Shown here: piece by piece, positions 46,346 to 56,252 of the stretch
Layout of the letters: each line of letters opens with the position of its first letter
Numbering within the stretch: position 1 is the stretch's first letter
NCBI GenBank assembly: GCA_012719035.1
Contig: JAAYBD010000046.1
Location: 1-64,000, forward strand
Direction: 5' to 3'
Source of the DNA: Clostridiales bacterium
Lineage (GTDB): Bacteria; Bacillota; Clostridia; Oscillospirales; Oscillospiraceae
DNA length: 64,000 nucleotides
The notes under the pieces: model-generated
Database searches by the model: none
Told to the model about the DNA's origin: nothing
The model's input: only the letters and a program-made list of their open reading frames with translations
Translations under genes and position numbers: made by a program

Positions 46346-46537
46346 AAATCACACTCCTTGTCCTTTTAAGTCATATTGTAACTATTTGTTACATTTAAGA
46401 CAAGAAGTAAGATATTCCAATTGACTGTGACCGAATTACGGAGAACATCGCTAATCTGAATAAGCTGTAATAGCCCATGTGGCAAATCAGTCCGGAACAG
46501 CATAATTTGTTATAACAATTAACAAAGAGGTGCAGGA

Positions 46538-46699
46538 ATGAAACTCATAAGATCAATATTTACATCATGGTATTGCAGACGCGGCGGAGAATTTGATGCG
46601 CTATTCCTTCCTGTTTCTAATAAAAACTATATTTGGGAATTGTGGAGCCCCGTAAAATGCGCTGCGTTTGCAAGTCAGGATTTGGCAAAAGACTTATAA
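46538..46699 (+). CDS. Small hypothetical protein (53 aa)
   Basis: ATG preceded by AAAGAGG; MKLIRSIFTSWYCRRGGEFDALFLPVSNKNYIWELWSPVKCAAFASQDLAKDL*; terminator-like hairpin follows. Confidence 0.45.
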   Translation: MKLIRSIFTSWYCRRGGEFDALFLPVSNKNYIWELWSPVKCAAFASQDLAKDL

Positions 46700-46714
46700 C
46701 AAAATAATAATAGT

Positions 46715-46744
46715 GAAAAGGATAGCTAAAAAGCTATTCTTTTG
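46715..46744. terminator. Terminator hairpin GAAAAGGATAGCT-aaa-AAGCTATTCTTTT
   Basis: Stem with short loop and T-tract. Confidence 0.6.
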
Positions 46745-46812
46745 CATTGCGATGATTCGCGGGGCGGCTGTCTGCTGCGTTCCAATTATACTCTCCAGTT
46801 AACGGCTTTAAC

Positions 46813-47213
46813 TTGCGTGTCCAATTCACGGAAACTGTGCGGCAGGCTATTATTTCAAATGCAGCTGTAATGCTGAAGGCATTTGCCGCTGGCAGTCCTC
46901 TTATAAAAGAGGAAATGAAGCTTCTAAGACTCAAAATACTCAAAGCCAGTTATCTCAGTGGACGATACACCTTAGAGGATAGGATTATTAAGTATTTTCC
47001 GAGCGTATTGCCGATAATCCAAATATTCTATGGATATTGTCGATGTACTGGCTCTACTTTTTTGCAAATGCAGGTTTTATCTATTTTTCTAATGAAGCGG
47101 CTCGAGATTTTTTTGAACATCCCTCAAAATACGATGAAAGTTTGAGCGAAGAGCCGTCTTATGATTACATAGAGTTTTACAACTCGAATTGGGCATATAT
47201 TAAATTGTATTGA
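46813..47213 (+). pseudogene. Frameshifted hypothetical coding sequence
   Basis: Frame of ORF 46813.. (…SGRYTLEDRII) appears to continue in another frame as VFSERIADNPNILWILSMYWLYFFANAGFIYFSNEAARDFFEHPSKYDESLSEEPSYDYIEFYNSNWAYIKLY*. Confidence 0.45.
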
Positions 47214-47550
47214 TTGCAAGTGAATACTATAAAAGGGATTATTCTCGAAAAGTGCAGAAAGCACCTGTTTAAACTTCACTTTATTGCGTATGGACTCATG
47301 TTATCCGCACATGATGAATTTTTTCCGGCAAGGTAGCCGAATGTCGACTGCCTTGCTTTTTGTTATGAATTATTCAGTTAGATTTGAATTAGCCTACTTT
47401 TTTAAGGTAGAAACCTTATCCATCGTGCGGGGTAGCAGAAGCGGTACAAGGATACTCCTCTCGAACCAATAATATTTGTTTAACCATTTTAGCAACCTAA
47501 AATGTAAAAAATGCATTTTGGGCTATCATCAGCCCCATATAAATAAAAAC

Positions 47551-47597
47551 AAAGCAGTCCAGAAACCTTGTGTTATCAATGGTTTCCGGACTGCTTT
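47551..47597 (-). terminator. Terminator downstream of tRNA-Gln
   Basis: AAAGCAGTCCAGAAACC ... GGTTTCCGGACTGCTTTT, 17-nt arms with one mismatch. Confidence 0.7.
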
Positions 47598-47601
47598 TCA
47601 G

Positions 47602-47675
47602 TGGCAGCGGGAGAAGGATTCGAACCCTCACAAACAGAGTCAGAGTCTGTCGTGCTACCTTTACACAATCCCGCT
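47602..47675 (-). tRNA. tRNA-Gln (anticodon CUG), CCA encoded
   Basis: Reverse complement AGCGGGATTGTGTAAAGGTAGCACGACAGACTCTGACTCTGTTTGTGAGGGTTCGAATCCTTCTCCCGCTGCCA folds as a cloverleaf; loop C-U-CUG-A-C. Confidence 0.93.
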
Positions 47676-47811
47676 ATGATTTTTTATCATTTCAGACGCA
47701 AGAGTAATTATACTATATTATTCGTCAATGTCAAGACATTAATGCGTAAAAAACACAAAATCTGCGCTCTTGTGATAAGAGCGCAGATTCTGATGTAATA
47801 TTCCCGTCAAC

Positions 47812-48054
47812 TTACTTTTCCAAATAGCTCATAACAAGCTCGTGTAAAAGCTCGTCCCGATCAATACGGCAAATAAGGCTGCGGGCATTATTGTAATTCG
47901 TGATATAAGTGGGATCCTCTGAGAGGATATACCCGACGATTTGGTTAATGGGGTTATAGCCCTTCACAACGAGAGAGTTATAGACAGAGGACAGGATCTC
48001 TTTCATTTCCGTCTTGTTGTCGATAACGTTAAATTTGCGTGTTGCATCCTCCAT
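47812..48054 (-). CDS. ireB: IreB family regulatory phosphoprotein
   Basis: [60 protein letters not shown]. Confidence 0.93.
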   Translation of the reverse strand: MEDATRKFNVIDNKTEMKEILSSVYNSLVVKGYNPINQIVGYILSEDPTYITNYNNARSLICRIDRDELLHELVMSYLEK

Positions 48055-48157
48055 TTATATAGCCTCCCTTCAACTTTATATCCTTATTATAACAAATATA
48101 TTCTTGTAGTAAAGCGGTTTAATATTACTATTCAGTTACATTTTAGCGCAAAAAGTG

Positions 48158-50536
48158 CTATCTTATTACAGCCCCATGCACTTTTTCGAGATTTGTTAAG
48201 ATAGACTTAACGATTTCGTCGGCATGTTCATCGGTTAAAGTCTGGTCTTTTGCGCGTATTGTCAGTGAAAAAGCAACGCTGCGTTTGCCCTCGGGAATCC
48301 CTATTCCGGTATATACGTCAAACAGCCGGCAACTTTCAAGGTAGTCTCCTCCGGCGGAATACATGGTGTCTGCAAGCTCTGCAACCGTTACCATTGTGTC
48401 GCAGACGACCGCTATATCGCGCGTCATTGCAGGGAAACGGGGCAGGGGAACATAGCTGGGTTCGCCGGAGATACAGGACATCATCGCGGAGACGTTCAGC
48501 TCGGCGGTGTACACGCTTACATTCAGTCCAAATTCGGGGCAGACAGAAGGGTGGATCTGACCCATGACGCCAAGCAAGGTATCTCCGCAGGTAATTTCCG
48601 CGCAGCGCCCCGGGTGATAAGCGGAGTTGCCTGAAATAGCCGCAAAGTGGACATTCTTTATGCGCAGTGCTGACAGAATTGCCTCAACGCAGCCTTTCAG
48701 CTCAAAGAAACCGGCATCCTTGCCATACGAACCGAGAGTTAAAATCGTCTGTTCGTCGGCAAGCTCCTCACCTTCAACGGGAAGATAAATTGTGGCAAGC
48801 TCAAATAACTTTACGTCCATATTCCGCTTTGAAAGGTTTGTGCCGAGGACGTCCAGCATAGACGGCAGGGATGTTGTCCGCATTACGCTTGTATCCTCAC
48901 CAAGCGGATTTTGTATAGTGAAAGCTTTACGCAGAGCGCTGTTTTCGGGAAGACGGATTTTGTCCCATGCGCTTTTGCTTCCGAATGAATAGGTCATGAC
49001 TTCAAAGAACCCCATTCCGCGGCAAAGGGAATTTATTTCATGTTCAAACTTCTGTCTGGGCGAGAAGCCGCCGCGGGTCGCAGTTCCGTTGAAAACCGTA
49101 GGTTCTATCTTATCATATCCATAGAAGCGCCCAATCTCCTCCGCGATATCCGCGTAATGTTCGATATCGGAACGGAATGACGGAACACAGATGATGTTGC
49201 CATCCATGGTAAAGTCGAGTTTTTCAAGGACTTTGACCATGAATTCGCGGTCGATGTCCGTGCCAAGAAGTGCATTTATGCGCTCAGGTTCCAAGGGGAG
49301 GCTGACTTTCTTCGGTTCAACCGCCACAACATCGATGACGCCGTCAAGAACCTCTCCAACACCAAGCATTTCGATAAGCTCGCAGGCGCGCTCCGCTGCG
49401 GGGATGGTATTCATTGGGTCAAGACCTTTTTCAAAGCGCCCCGACGCATCTGTGCGCATTCCGAGGGATATTGCTGTTTTGCGGATGGATGTCCCATTGA
49501 AGTTTGCGGATTCAAAGACGATGGTGTTGGTTTTATCTGTTATCTCGCTGTTGCCGCCGCCCATAACTCCTGCGAGACCGATGGGGTCATGCTCGTCTGC
49601 AATTACAAGCATATCTTTAGTAATAGCACGATCCTTGTCGTCCAAGGTTTTGAGAACCTCGCCTTCGTTGGCACGCCGGACAACAATTTTTCCGCCCTTT
49701 AAGCAGGAATAATCGAATGCGTGCATAGGTTGACCGTACTCAAGCATAACATAGTTTGTAATGTCCACTATATTGTTGATGGGACGGATGCCGGAAGCGC
49801 GGAGCCTGCGGCGCATCCATGCCGGAGAGGGGGCTATTTTAATGTTCTTCACCATTTTCGCGGTATAGCGGGGGCAAAGTGCGGGATCGGCGATTTCAAC
49901 CTTTAGATAATCCGCAATATTACCGGCGCCGCCTTTGACAACGGGGCTGCGGAGTTTAAGCTTTGTATCGAAAGTTGCCGCGCTCTCGCGTGCAAGACCT
50001 ATGACTGAAAGGCAGTCCGGGCGGTTGTTTGTAATTTCAAACTCAACGACGGTGTCGCCAAGTCCGAGAACGTCCTTTATATCATCACCCGGTCTGCATG
50101 GCTCCTGCATGATGAAAATGCCGTCTTCAATGGCATAAGGATAGTCGTGTATATCAAGCCCAAGCTCCTTGAGGGAGCAGAGCATACCCTGTGATTCAAC
50201 GCCGCGGAGAGTACCTGTGTGAATGGAGATTCCGCCGGGGAGAACGGCGCCGTCGACGGCAACGGGAACAAGGTCACCCGCGCAGACGTTCTGGGCGCCT
50301 GTTACGATCGTTACCGGAGCCTCCCTGCCAACGTCAACGGTACATACCCACATGTGGTCGGAGTTTTCATGCCGAACGATCTCCAAAACCTTGCCGGCGA
50401 CGACATTGGAAATTCCGTCTCCTGTTTTTTCCCAGCCTTCGACTTTTGAACCTGAGAGGGTCATTGCGTCGCAGTATTCCTTATCTGTAGCTTTGATGTC
50501 CGTAAATTCAGACAGCCATTCGCGTGATAGTTTCAT
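48158..50536 (-). CDS. pheT: Phenylalanyl-tRNA synthetase beta subunit
   Basis: MKLSREWLSEFTDI..., tRNA-binding domain, IRPINNIVDITNYVMLEYGQPMHAFD, C-terminal ferredoxin-fold anticodon-binding domain. Confidence 0.96.
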   Translation of the reverse strand: MKLSREWLSEFTDIKATDKEYCDAMTLSGSKVEGWEKTGDGISNVVAGKVLEIVRHENSDHMWVCTVDVGREAPVTIVTGAQNVCAGDLVPVAVDGAVLPGGISIHTGTLRGVESQGMLCSLKELGLDIHDYPYAIEDGIFIMQEPCRPGDDIKDVLGLGDTVVEFEITNNRPDCLSVIGLARESAATFDTKLKLRSPVVKGGAGNIADYLKVEIADPALCPRYTAKMVKNIKIAPSPAWMRRRLRASGIRPINNIVDITNYVMLEYGQPMHAFDYSCLKGGKIVVRRANEGEVLKTLDDKDRAITKDMLVIADEHDPIGLAGVMGGGNSEITDKTNTIVFESANFNGTSIRKTAISLGMRTDASGRFEKGLDPMNTIPAAERACELIEMLGVGEVLDGVIDVVAVEPKKVSLPLEPERINALLGTDIDREFMVKVLEKLDFTMDGNIICVPSFRSDIEHYADIAEEIGRFYGYDKIEPTVFNGTATRGGFSPRQKFEHEINSLCRGMGFFEVMTYSFGSKSAWDKIRLPENSALRKAFTIQNPLGEDTSVMRTTSLPSMLDVLGTNLSKRNMDVKLFELATIYLPVEGEELADEQTILTLGSYGKDAGFFELKGCVEAILSALRIKNVHFAAISGNSAYHPGRCAEITCGDTLLGVMGQIHPSVCPEFGLNVSVYTAELNVSAMMSCISGEPSYVPLPRFPAMTRDIAVVCDTMVTVAELADTMYSAGGDYLESCRLFDVYTGIGIPEGKRSVAFSLTIRAKDQTLTDEHADEIVKSILTNLEKVHGAVIR

Positions 50537-50551
50537 TAGTTTCAGCCCCCT

Positions 50552-51577
50552 TTAAAACTGGTTCAAAAATCTTACGTCGTTTTCGTATATCAGACGAAGG
50601 TCACTGATATCGAACCTTCGCATGGTTATACGCTCAAGACCTACGCCGAAGGCGAAGCCCGAATAAATATTACTGTCGATTCCGCAGTTTTCAAGCACTT
50701 TGGGATGAACCATGCCCGCACCGAGAATCTCTATCCAGCCCTCGCCTTTGCAGATGCGGCAGCCTTTTCCTCCGCATTCAAAGCATTGAACGTCTACTTC
50801 GCAGGAAGGCTCCGTAAATGGGAAGTGGTGAGGGCGGAAGCGCGTTACCGCACTTTCACCGTACAGGCGGCGTACAAGAGTGTTCAATGTCCCTTTCAAG
50901 TCGCCCATGGTTATGCCCTTGTCAACGACAAGACCCTCGATTTGATGGAACATCGGGCTGTGGGTCGCGTCCACTTCGTCCTTGCGGTATACTCTGCCGG
51001 GTGAAATAACACGTATAGGCAGAGACTGCGTTTCCATTACGCGTATCTGAACGGGAGAGGTTTGCGTGCGGAGCAGAAGCTTATCGTCATCCGTGAAGTA
51101 AAAAGTGTCCTGCCTGTCACGCGCCGGATGCCCCTCCGAATGGTTTAGCTTTGTAAAGTTGTAGTCGGCATATTCAATTTCGGGACCCTCTGCAATCGTG
51201 AAGCCCATGCCGATGAATATTTCAATGACCTCGTCCAAAACGGTGCTCAGCGGATGCTTTTTGCCGACTGTTACGGGTTTCCCGGGAATGGTAACATCTA
51301 TTTTTTCGGAACGCAGCTTCATTTCGAGCATCTTTTCGTTAAGCTCTGCACGCCTTTCCTCAATCGAAACGGTCAGAGCCTCACGAACCTCGTTGGCAAG
51401 CTGACCTATGACAGGCCGCTCATCTTCGGAAAGCTTGCCCATCTGCTTTAAAATTGCCGTAAGCTCACCTTTTTTGCCGAGGTATTTTACTCTCAGATTT
51501 TCGAGAACATCAATGCTTTCCGCTCCCTGAATCGAGGACAGAGAGCTGTCCTTTAATTCCTGCAACAGCTTTTTCAT
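50552..51577 (-). CDS. pheS: Phenylalanyl-tRNA synthetase alpha subunit
   Basis: GFTIAEGPEIEYADYNFTKLNHSEGHPARDRQDTFY, LLRTQTSPVQIRVM, HSPMFHQIEGLVVD, GFAFGVGLERITMRRF. Confidence 0.97.
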   Translation of the reverse strand: MKKLLQELKDSSLSSIQGAESIDVLENLRVKYLGKKGELTAILKQMGKLSEDERPVIGQLANEVREALTVSIEERRAELNEKMLEMKLRSEKIDVTIPGKPVTVGKKHPLSTVLDEVIEIFIGMGFTIAEGPEIEYADYNFTKLNHSEGHPARDRQDTFYFTDDDKLLLRTQTSPVQIRVMETQSLPIRVISPGRVYRKDEVDATHSPMFHQIEGLVVDKGITMGDLKGTLNTLVRRLYGESAVTRFRPHHFPFTEPSCEVDVQCFECGGKGCRICKGEGWIEILGAGMVHPKVLENCGIDSNIYSGFAFGVGLERITMRRFDISDLRLIYENDVRFLNQF

Positions 51578-51631
51578 GGATAACTACCCCTTCTTATATT
51601 ACAAATGATTACAAATAAATAAAAGCATAAA

Positions 51632-51860
51632 AAAAGCCCCTCATCCCAAGCCAAAGGGACGAAAGGTAATTCTTCCGCGGTACCACCCGAATTCGGCGCA
51701 GTGCGCCGCACTCATCCCGCCTTTAACGGTGCGGCTCCGCCGGGGATTAGCCGGTTGCTCCGGGGCGAACCAAATGTATATCCCGCGGGGCGCTTTCAGC
51801 CGATGACAGCCCCTCTCTTTTGCGGAATGGCGACATTATTTTCCCCATCACTGCATTTGT
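51632..51860 (-). promoter_or_regulatory. T-box riboswitch for pheST
   Basis: Minus strand contains GGGTGGTACCGCGG (T-box) and AGAGAG-type stem I element, candidate UUC specifier near 51767-51769, terminator ending GGGATGAGGGGCTTTTTTT. Confidence 0.88.
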
Positions 51861-51998
51861 ATATTTGTATATTATAACTGTTTATACCACAAACTGAACA
51901 AATAAGCAAGAATAAATTTGACTAATTATTTTAACAAGTCTATAATAATATTACTATAGAGCAGGAAAAGAGGCAAGTCATAGCTGGAGGAGAAGCAA

Positions 51999-53516
51999 AT
52001 GCGACTTACTAACTCAAAGGCCATGCGAGACGCGGATAGCCGGGCTATCCACGTTCTGGGCGTCCCTTCAACTATTCTTATGACAAACGCGGCGAAAGAG
52101 CTTGCAAAGACGGCGCTTGAACTTGCGGGAGGAAACAGGAGCGCTGTGATATTCTGCGGAAGCGGAAACAACGGCGGAGACGGAATAGGCGCTGCATTTT
52201 TTCTTCTTCGACGGGGGATACGTGTTCATTGTTATCTTGTCGGTGAGCGCTCCAAGATGACGCCGGACTGCGCTGAAATGGAGCGCAGGCTGATTGAACT
52301 CGGCGGCAAGCTTGAGGATTTTGACCCGAATGATGAAAGCATAAAAAAACTGACCCATGAAGCGGGTGTGATAATAGACGCACTGTTCGGAATAGGTCTG
52401 AACTCTGAGCTGAGCGGGAAGGCGCTTTCTGCCGTAGGTCTTATTAACGGCTCCAAAGCTCCGGTGGTTTCCGCAGATATAGCAAGCGGAGTAGAAGCCG
52501 ATACGGGACGCATTCTGGGGGAGGCTGTCATCGCCGATGTAACTGTTACATTCTCAATGGCGAAAATAGGACATTTCGCGGAGCCGGGCTGCACCTGCTG
52601 CGGAAGGCTTCGCATAGCGGATATCGGAATACCGGCGGAAGCTCTGCAGGATGCAGGAACCGAGGTATTCGTCATCGGCGCGGAGGATGTTTATCTTCCG
52701 GCAAGACCGAAAATAAGTCATAAGGGCGACTACGGAAAACTTCTTATTCTTGGAGGAAGCGTGGGATATACTGGTGCGCCTCTGCTATGTGCGAATGCCG
52801 CCGCCAAAAGCGGAGCCGGACTTATATCGCTTGGCGTGCCGGAAGAAATATACGGGATTACCGCCGGCAGGCTTTTTGAGCCAATGCCTTTTCCCCTTGC
52901 GGGCGACGGAAACGGCAGAATGAGCCTTGGCTCACTTCCCGTTATTCTTGAAAAGCTTTCATCCTGCGATGTCTGCGTTATCGGCTGCGGTCTTTCGCGT
53001 TCCGAAGATTTGAACGAGCTTACAAGGTCGATAGTGAGGGCAAGCGCGAAGCAGCTTGTCATTGACGCCGACGGGCTTTTTGCCTTGGGCGATGACCCCG
53101 GGATAATCAAAGAGGCACAAAAACCGCCGGTTTTGACGCCGCATGAGGGAGAGTTTTTAAGGCTTGGCGGTACGCTTACAGGAGATAGAGTGGCAGATGC
53201 ACGTATATTCGCGCAAAGCCGCGAGTGCGTTCTGGTTCTCAAAGGTCACCGTACGATATGCGCTTTTCCCGATGGAGAGGTTTACATAATATGCGCGGGA
53301 AATCCCGGAATGGCAAAAGGCGGAAGCGGAGATGTGCTTGCCGGCGTTATGGGGGCCCTTTTGTGCCAGATGCCGCAAAAACAGGCGGTAATAACATCCT
53401 GCGCTGTTCATGCACTGGCGGGTGACCTGTGTGCAGAGCGTTTTGGAGAATACTCCATGCTGCCGACGGATATTATCAAAACGATTCCCGAAATAATGAA
53501 ATCATTGACGAGGTGA
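51999..53516 (+). CDS. nnr: Bifunctional NAD(P)H-hydrate epimerase / ADP-dependent dehydratase
   Basis: N-terminal YjeF epimerase VIFCGSGNNGGDGIGAAFFL; C-terminal carbohydrate-kinase-like GDYGKLLILGGSVGYTGAPLLCANAA, PVLTPHEGEFLRL, GNPGMAKGGSGDVLAGVMGAL. Confidence 0.94.
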   Translation: MRLTNSKAMRDADSRAIHVLGVPSTILMTNAAKELAKTALELAGGNRSAVIFCGSGNNGGDGIGAAFFLLRRGIRVHCYLVGERSKMTPDCAEMERRLIELGGKLEDFDPNDESIKKLTHEAGVIIDALFGIGLNSELSGKALSAVGLINGSKAPVVSADIASGVEADTGRILGEAVIADVTVTFSMAKIGHFAEPGCTCCGRLRIADIGIPAEALQDAGTEVFVIGAEDVYLPARPKISHKGDYGKLLILGGSVGYTGAPLLCANAAAKSGAGLISLGVPEEIYGITAGRLFEPMPFPLAGDGNGRMSLGSLPVILEKLSSCDVCVIGCGLSRSEDLNELTRSIVRASAKQLVIDADGLFALGDDPGIIKEAQKPPVLTPHEGEFLRLGGTLTGDRVADARIFAQSRECVLVLKGHRTICAFPDGEVYIICAGNPGMAKGGSGDVLAGVMGALLCQMPQKQAVITSCAVHALAGDLCAERFGEYSMLPTDIIKTIPEIMKSLTR

Positions 53517-53519
53517 AAG

Positions 53520-54083
53520 ATGAAGCAGGCAAAATTGCTTGCACTTATGATAACCCTCATGATATTGTGCGGCTGTTCCAAAAGCGCACAGAACGAGGCG
53601 GCTTTTTTGGCTTGGCGGCAGAATTATCTTAGCACCGGGCAACACGAGATTGAAGCTGTTGTAACAGCCTCAGACGATGAAAAAGTCTGCGAATATACGC
53701 TTCTATACAATATAGGCGAAGAGGGAGAAACTGTCGAGGTACTTGCTCCCGAATTGATAGCAAAGATTAAAGCTCATATTGAAGATAAGGAAACGCGGCT
53801 TTCCTATGACGGAGCAGTGCTGGAAACGGGAAGCACGCTTTCCGAGAACCTTTCACCGCTCATGGCTCTTCCAAAATTTATGGGGATAATAAAGGAGGGG
53901 CATGTGGAAAACTGCTGGCGTGAAAAAAAGGACGATACCGAATATCTTGTAACAGAGCTTGAAATGCCTGACGGTATGATAATGACCCTCTGGCAGGAAA
54001 GCGGAGACATGACTCCTGCTTATGCTGACGTGAGGAGCCATGATAGAGTTGAGGTAAAGATAATCATTACAAGATTCATATGA
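53520..54083 (+). CDS. Hypothetical lipoprotein
   Basis: MKQAKLLALMITLMILCGCSKS lipobox; start follows the nnr stop immediately. Confidence 0.75.
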   Translation: MKQAKLLALMITLMILCGCSKSAQNEAAFLAWRQNYLSTGQHEIEAVVTASDDEKVCEYTLLYNIGEEGETVEVLAPELIAKIKAHIEDKETRLSYDGAVLETGSTLSENLSPLMALPKFMGIIKEGHVENCWREKKDDTEYLVTELEMPDGMIMTLWQESGDMTPAYADVRSHDRVEVKIIITRFI

Positions 54084-54098
54084 TACAGAGGGATAAAA

Positions 54099-55229
54099 AT
54101 GTTAGAAAACACAAAGAGAACGTGGGCGGAGATAAACCTTTCGGCAATAAACTGCAATTACCGTTCGATGCGTGAAAAGCTTCCGGAAAACTGCAAATTC
54201 ATGGGCGTTGTCAAGGCGGATGCTTACGGTCACGGCGCGGTTCCGATAGCGGGATTTCTTGAGAAAGCGTACTGCGATTATCTTGCTGTCGCTTTCATAG
54301 ACGAAGCGGAGGAGCTGAGAAACGCCGGAAACAAGCTTCCTATTCTGATTCTTGGAGCAACGCCTGTTGAATTTGTGGAAAGGCTGACAAAACTCAATGT
54401 TACTCAGACGGTTTCAAATCTTGAGACTGCAAGAGAATATTCCGAAGCTCTTTCAAAACTGGGAGAAAAGCTTAAAATACATATTAAGCTCGAAACAGGT
54501 ATGGGCAGGCTCGGCTTCAACGTCAAAAACGGGGATGTAAACGAGGTCGTGTCGATGCTTTCTTTTCCGAATTTAGAAGCGGAGGGTATTTATACCCACT
54601 TTTCCGTATCGGACGAGCCTTCAAAGGATGAATACACACATAGACAATTCAGGGTTTTTTGCGAAGCGGTAGATAAAATTGAGAAAGAAGCTGGTGTAGA
54701 TTTTGCAATCAGGCATTGCGTAAACAGCGGAGCTATGGTAAACTATCCTAAAATGTACCTTGATATGGTTCGCCCGGGACTTGCGCTGTATGGTATGTAT
54801 CCCGGCGCTGAGAAAGGTGATATAAGTTTGTCTCCCGCGATGGAGCTTAAATCGCGCATCGCAGCCGTTACAGAGCATGAAGCAGGCGACTGCATAAGCT
54901 ATGGCGCTGCCTTTACCGCAGATAAAAAGATGCGTATTGCCGTTCTGCCTATAGGATATGCGGACGGTCTGCACAGAGTTTTGTCCAACAAAATCGACGT
55001 TCTTATACACGGACGCCGGTGCAGGCAAATCGGTCGTATCTGTATGGATATGTGCATGGTCGACGTTACCGAAGTGCCGGATGCGAAAGCAGGCGATGTG
55101 GCTACCATTTTTGGACAAGACGGTGAAGAATCGATTTCCGTCAATGAGCTGGCGGAGAAAGCGGGGACGATTTCGTATGAGCTTGTATGCGCTGTTTCCC
55201 AGCGTGTTCCGAGAGTGTATATCGAATAA
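54099..55229 (+). CDS. alr: Alanine racemase
   Basis: FMGVVKADAYGHGAVPIA PLP-lysine motif, HIKLETGMGRLGF, RPGLALYGMYP, GRICMDMCMVDVT. Confidence 0.96.
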   Translation: MLENTKRTWAEINLSAINCNYRSMREKLPENCKFMGVVKADAYGHGAVPIAGFLEKAYCDYLAVAFIDEAEELRNAGNKLPILILGATPVEFVERLTKLNVTQTVSNLETAREYSEALSKLGEKLKIHIKLETGMGRLGFNVKNGDVNEVVSMLSFPNLEAEGIYTHFSVSDEPSKDEYTHRQFRVFCEAVDKIEKEAGVDFAIRHCVNSGAMVNYPKMYLDMVRPGLALYGMYPGAEKGDISLSPAMELKSRIAAVTEHEAGDCISYGAAFTADKKMRIAVLPIGYADGLHRVLSNKIDVLIHGRRCRQIGRICMDMCMVDVTEVPDAKAGDVATIFGQDGEESISVNELAEKAGTISYELVCAVSQRVPRVYIE

Positions 55230-55334
55230 AAATCTGAGTCCGTAAATGTATATTTTTCACTCCGAAGTGAAACAATGTTAGTACGCTCCTACATAGAATG
55301 TAGCGGGCAATCTATCATCGGAGTGTGAAACGTA

Positions 55335-55685
55335 GTGAGCACAGTTAGACGCGGAGATATCTATTATGCCGACCTTAGTCCCGTCGTCGGCAGCGAGCAA
55401 GGGGGAATGCGCCCCGTGCTCATCGTTCAAAATGATACGGGCAATAAACATAGCCCGACGGTTATAGCCGCCGCGATCACCTCTCAAGTAGGAAAAGCAA
55501 GACTTCCGACCCACATTGAGCTTTCGGGACAAAGTTGCGGGCTGAGCCGTGACAGTGTAATTCTGTTGGAGCAAATAAGAACAATTGATAAGTCCCGTTT
55601 GCGTGAGCGAATGGGGAGGCTGGATGATCCGCTTATGAACGAGGTTGACAACGCGATAGCAGTTAGCTTCGGCTTAGAGGGATAG
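55335..55685 (+). CDS. mazF: MazF/EndoA-family mRNA interferase
   Basis: [48 protein letters not shown]...LPTHIELSG...[17 protein letters not shown]. Confidence 0.94.
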   Translation: MSTVRRGDIYYADLSPVVGSEQGGMRPVLIVQNDTGNKHSPTVIAAAITSQVGKARLPTHIELSGQSCGLSRDSVILLEQIRTIDKSRLRERMGRLDDPLMNEVDNAIAVSFGLEG

Positions 55686-55762
55686 GGCTATTGCCGCGAT
55701 ATATGCGGGTCGGCTCTTGTCGGCCCGCAGTACAAAAGATTCTAAGGAAGGTAGTACATACT

Positions 55763-56245
55763 ATGAAAAACAAAAAATTTTTAACAGTATTGGCAGCAGT
55801 TTTGGTTTTAGCTGTCGGAATCGGCGTGGGAGCTTATGCCGCCTCAAATTTTGGAACACAGTCTGATCCTCTTGTGGCAAAAAGTTATTTGGACAAGACG
55901 GTGACACCAAAACTTCAGGAGGAGTTCCAATCAAAGCTTAACGAACAGGTTAAAATATTGGAACAGCAGATTGAATCTTCCTCATCGGGACAGAATTTCA
56001 CAGCAGTGAACCTAACCAATGGGCAAATCTTGAAAGGCAATGCCGGCTGCGAGATAATCCTGCGTTCGGGAACTGCAGTCAGTAATGGAACTTCAGGTCT
56101 TTCGGACGTCACAGACGGCAAGCTTATCTCAAGCGGCACAGCATTGACGGCAAACCACCTATGCATGGTAAGTACTGATGGGGACGGAGTAAAGGCAAAT
56201 TCTTCAGTTACGCTCCTTGTCCGCGGGAGCTACACAATCGCATAA
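55763..56245 (+). CDS. Hypothetical secreted protein
   Basis: Signal peptide KNKKFLTVLAAVLVLAVGIGVGAYAA; coiled-coil stretch; LTNGQILKGNAGCEIILRSGTAVS...DVTDGKLISSG. ATG at 55763 after GGAAGG. Confidence 0.7.
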   Translation: MKNKKFLTVLAAVLVLAVGIGVGAYAASNFGTQSDPLVAKSYLDKTVTPKLQEEFQSKLNEQVKILEQQIESSSSGQNFTAVNLTNGQILKGNAGCEIILRSGTAVSNGTSGLSDVTDGKLISSGTALTANHLCMVSTDGDGVKANSSVTLLVRGSYTIA

Positions 56246-56252
56246 ATGTTAT

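Noticed and set aside
46734-46943. 69-aa minus-strand ORF (…NAADSRPANHRNAKE)
   Set aside because: Overlaps a terminator hairpin and the decayed plus-strand coding sequence; no RBS or domain support.
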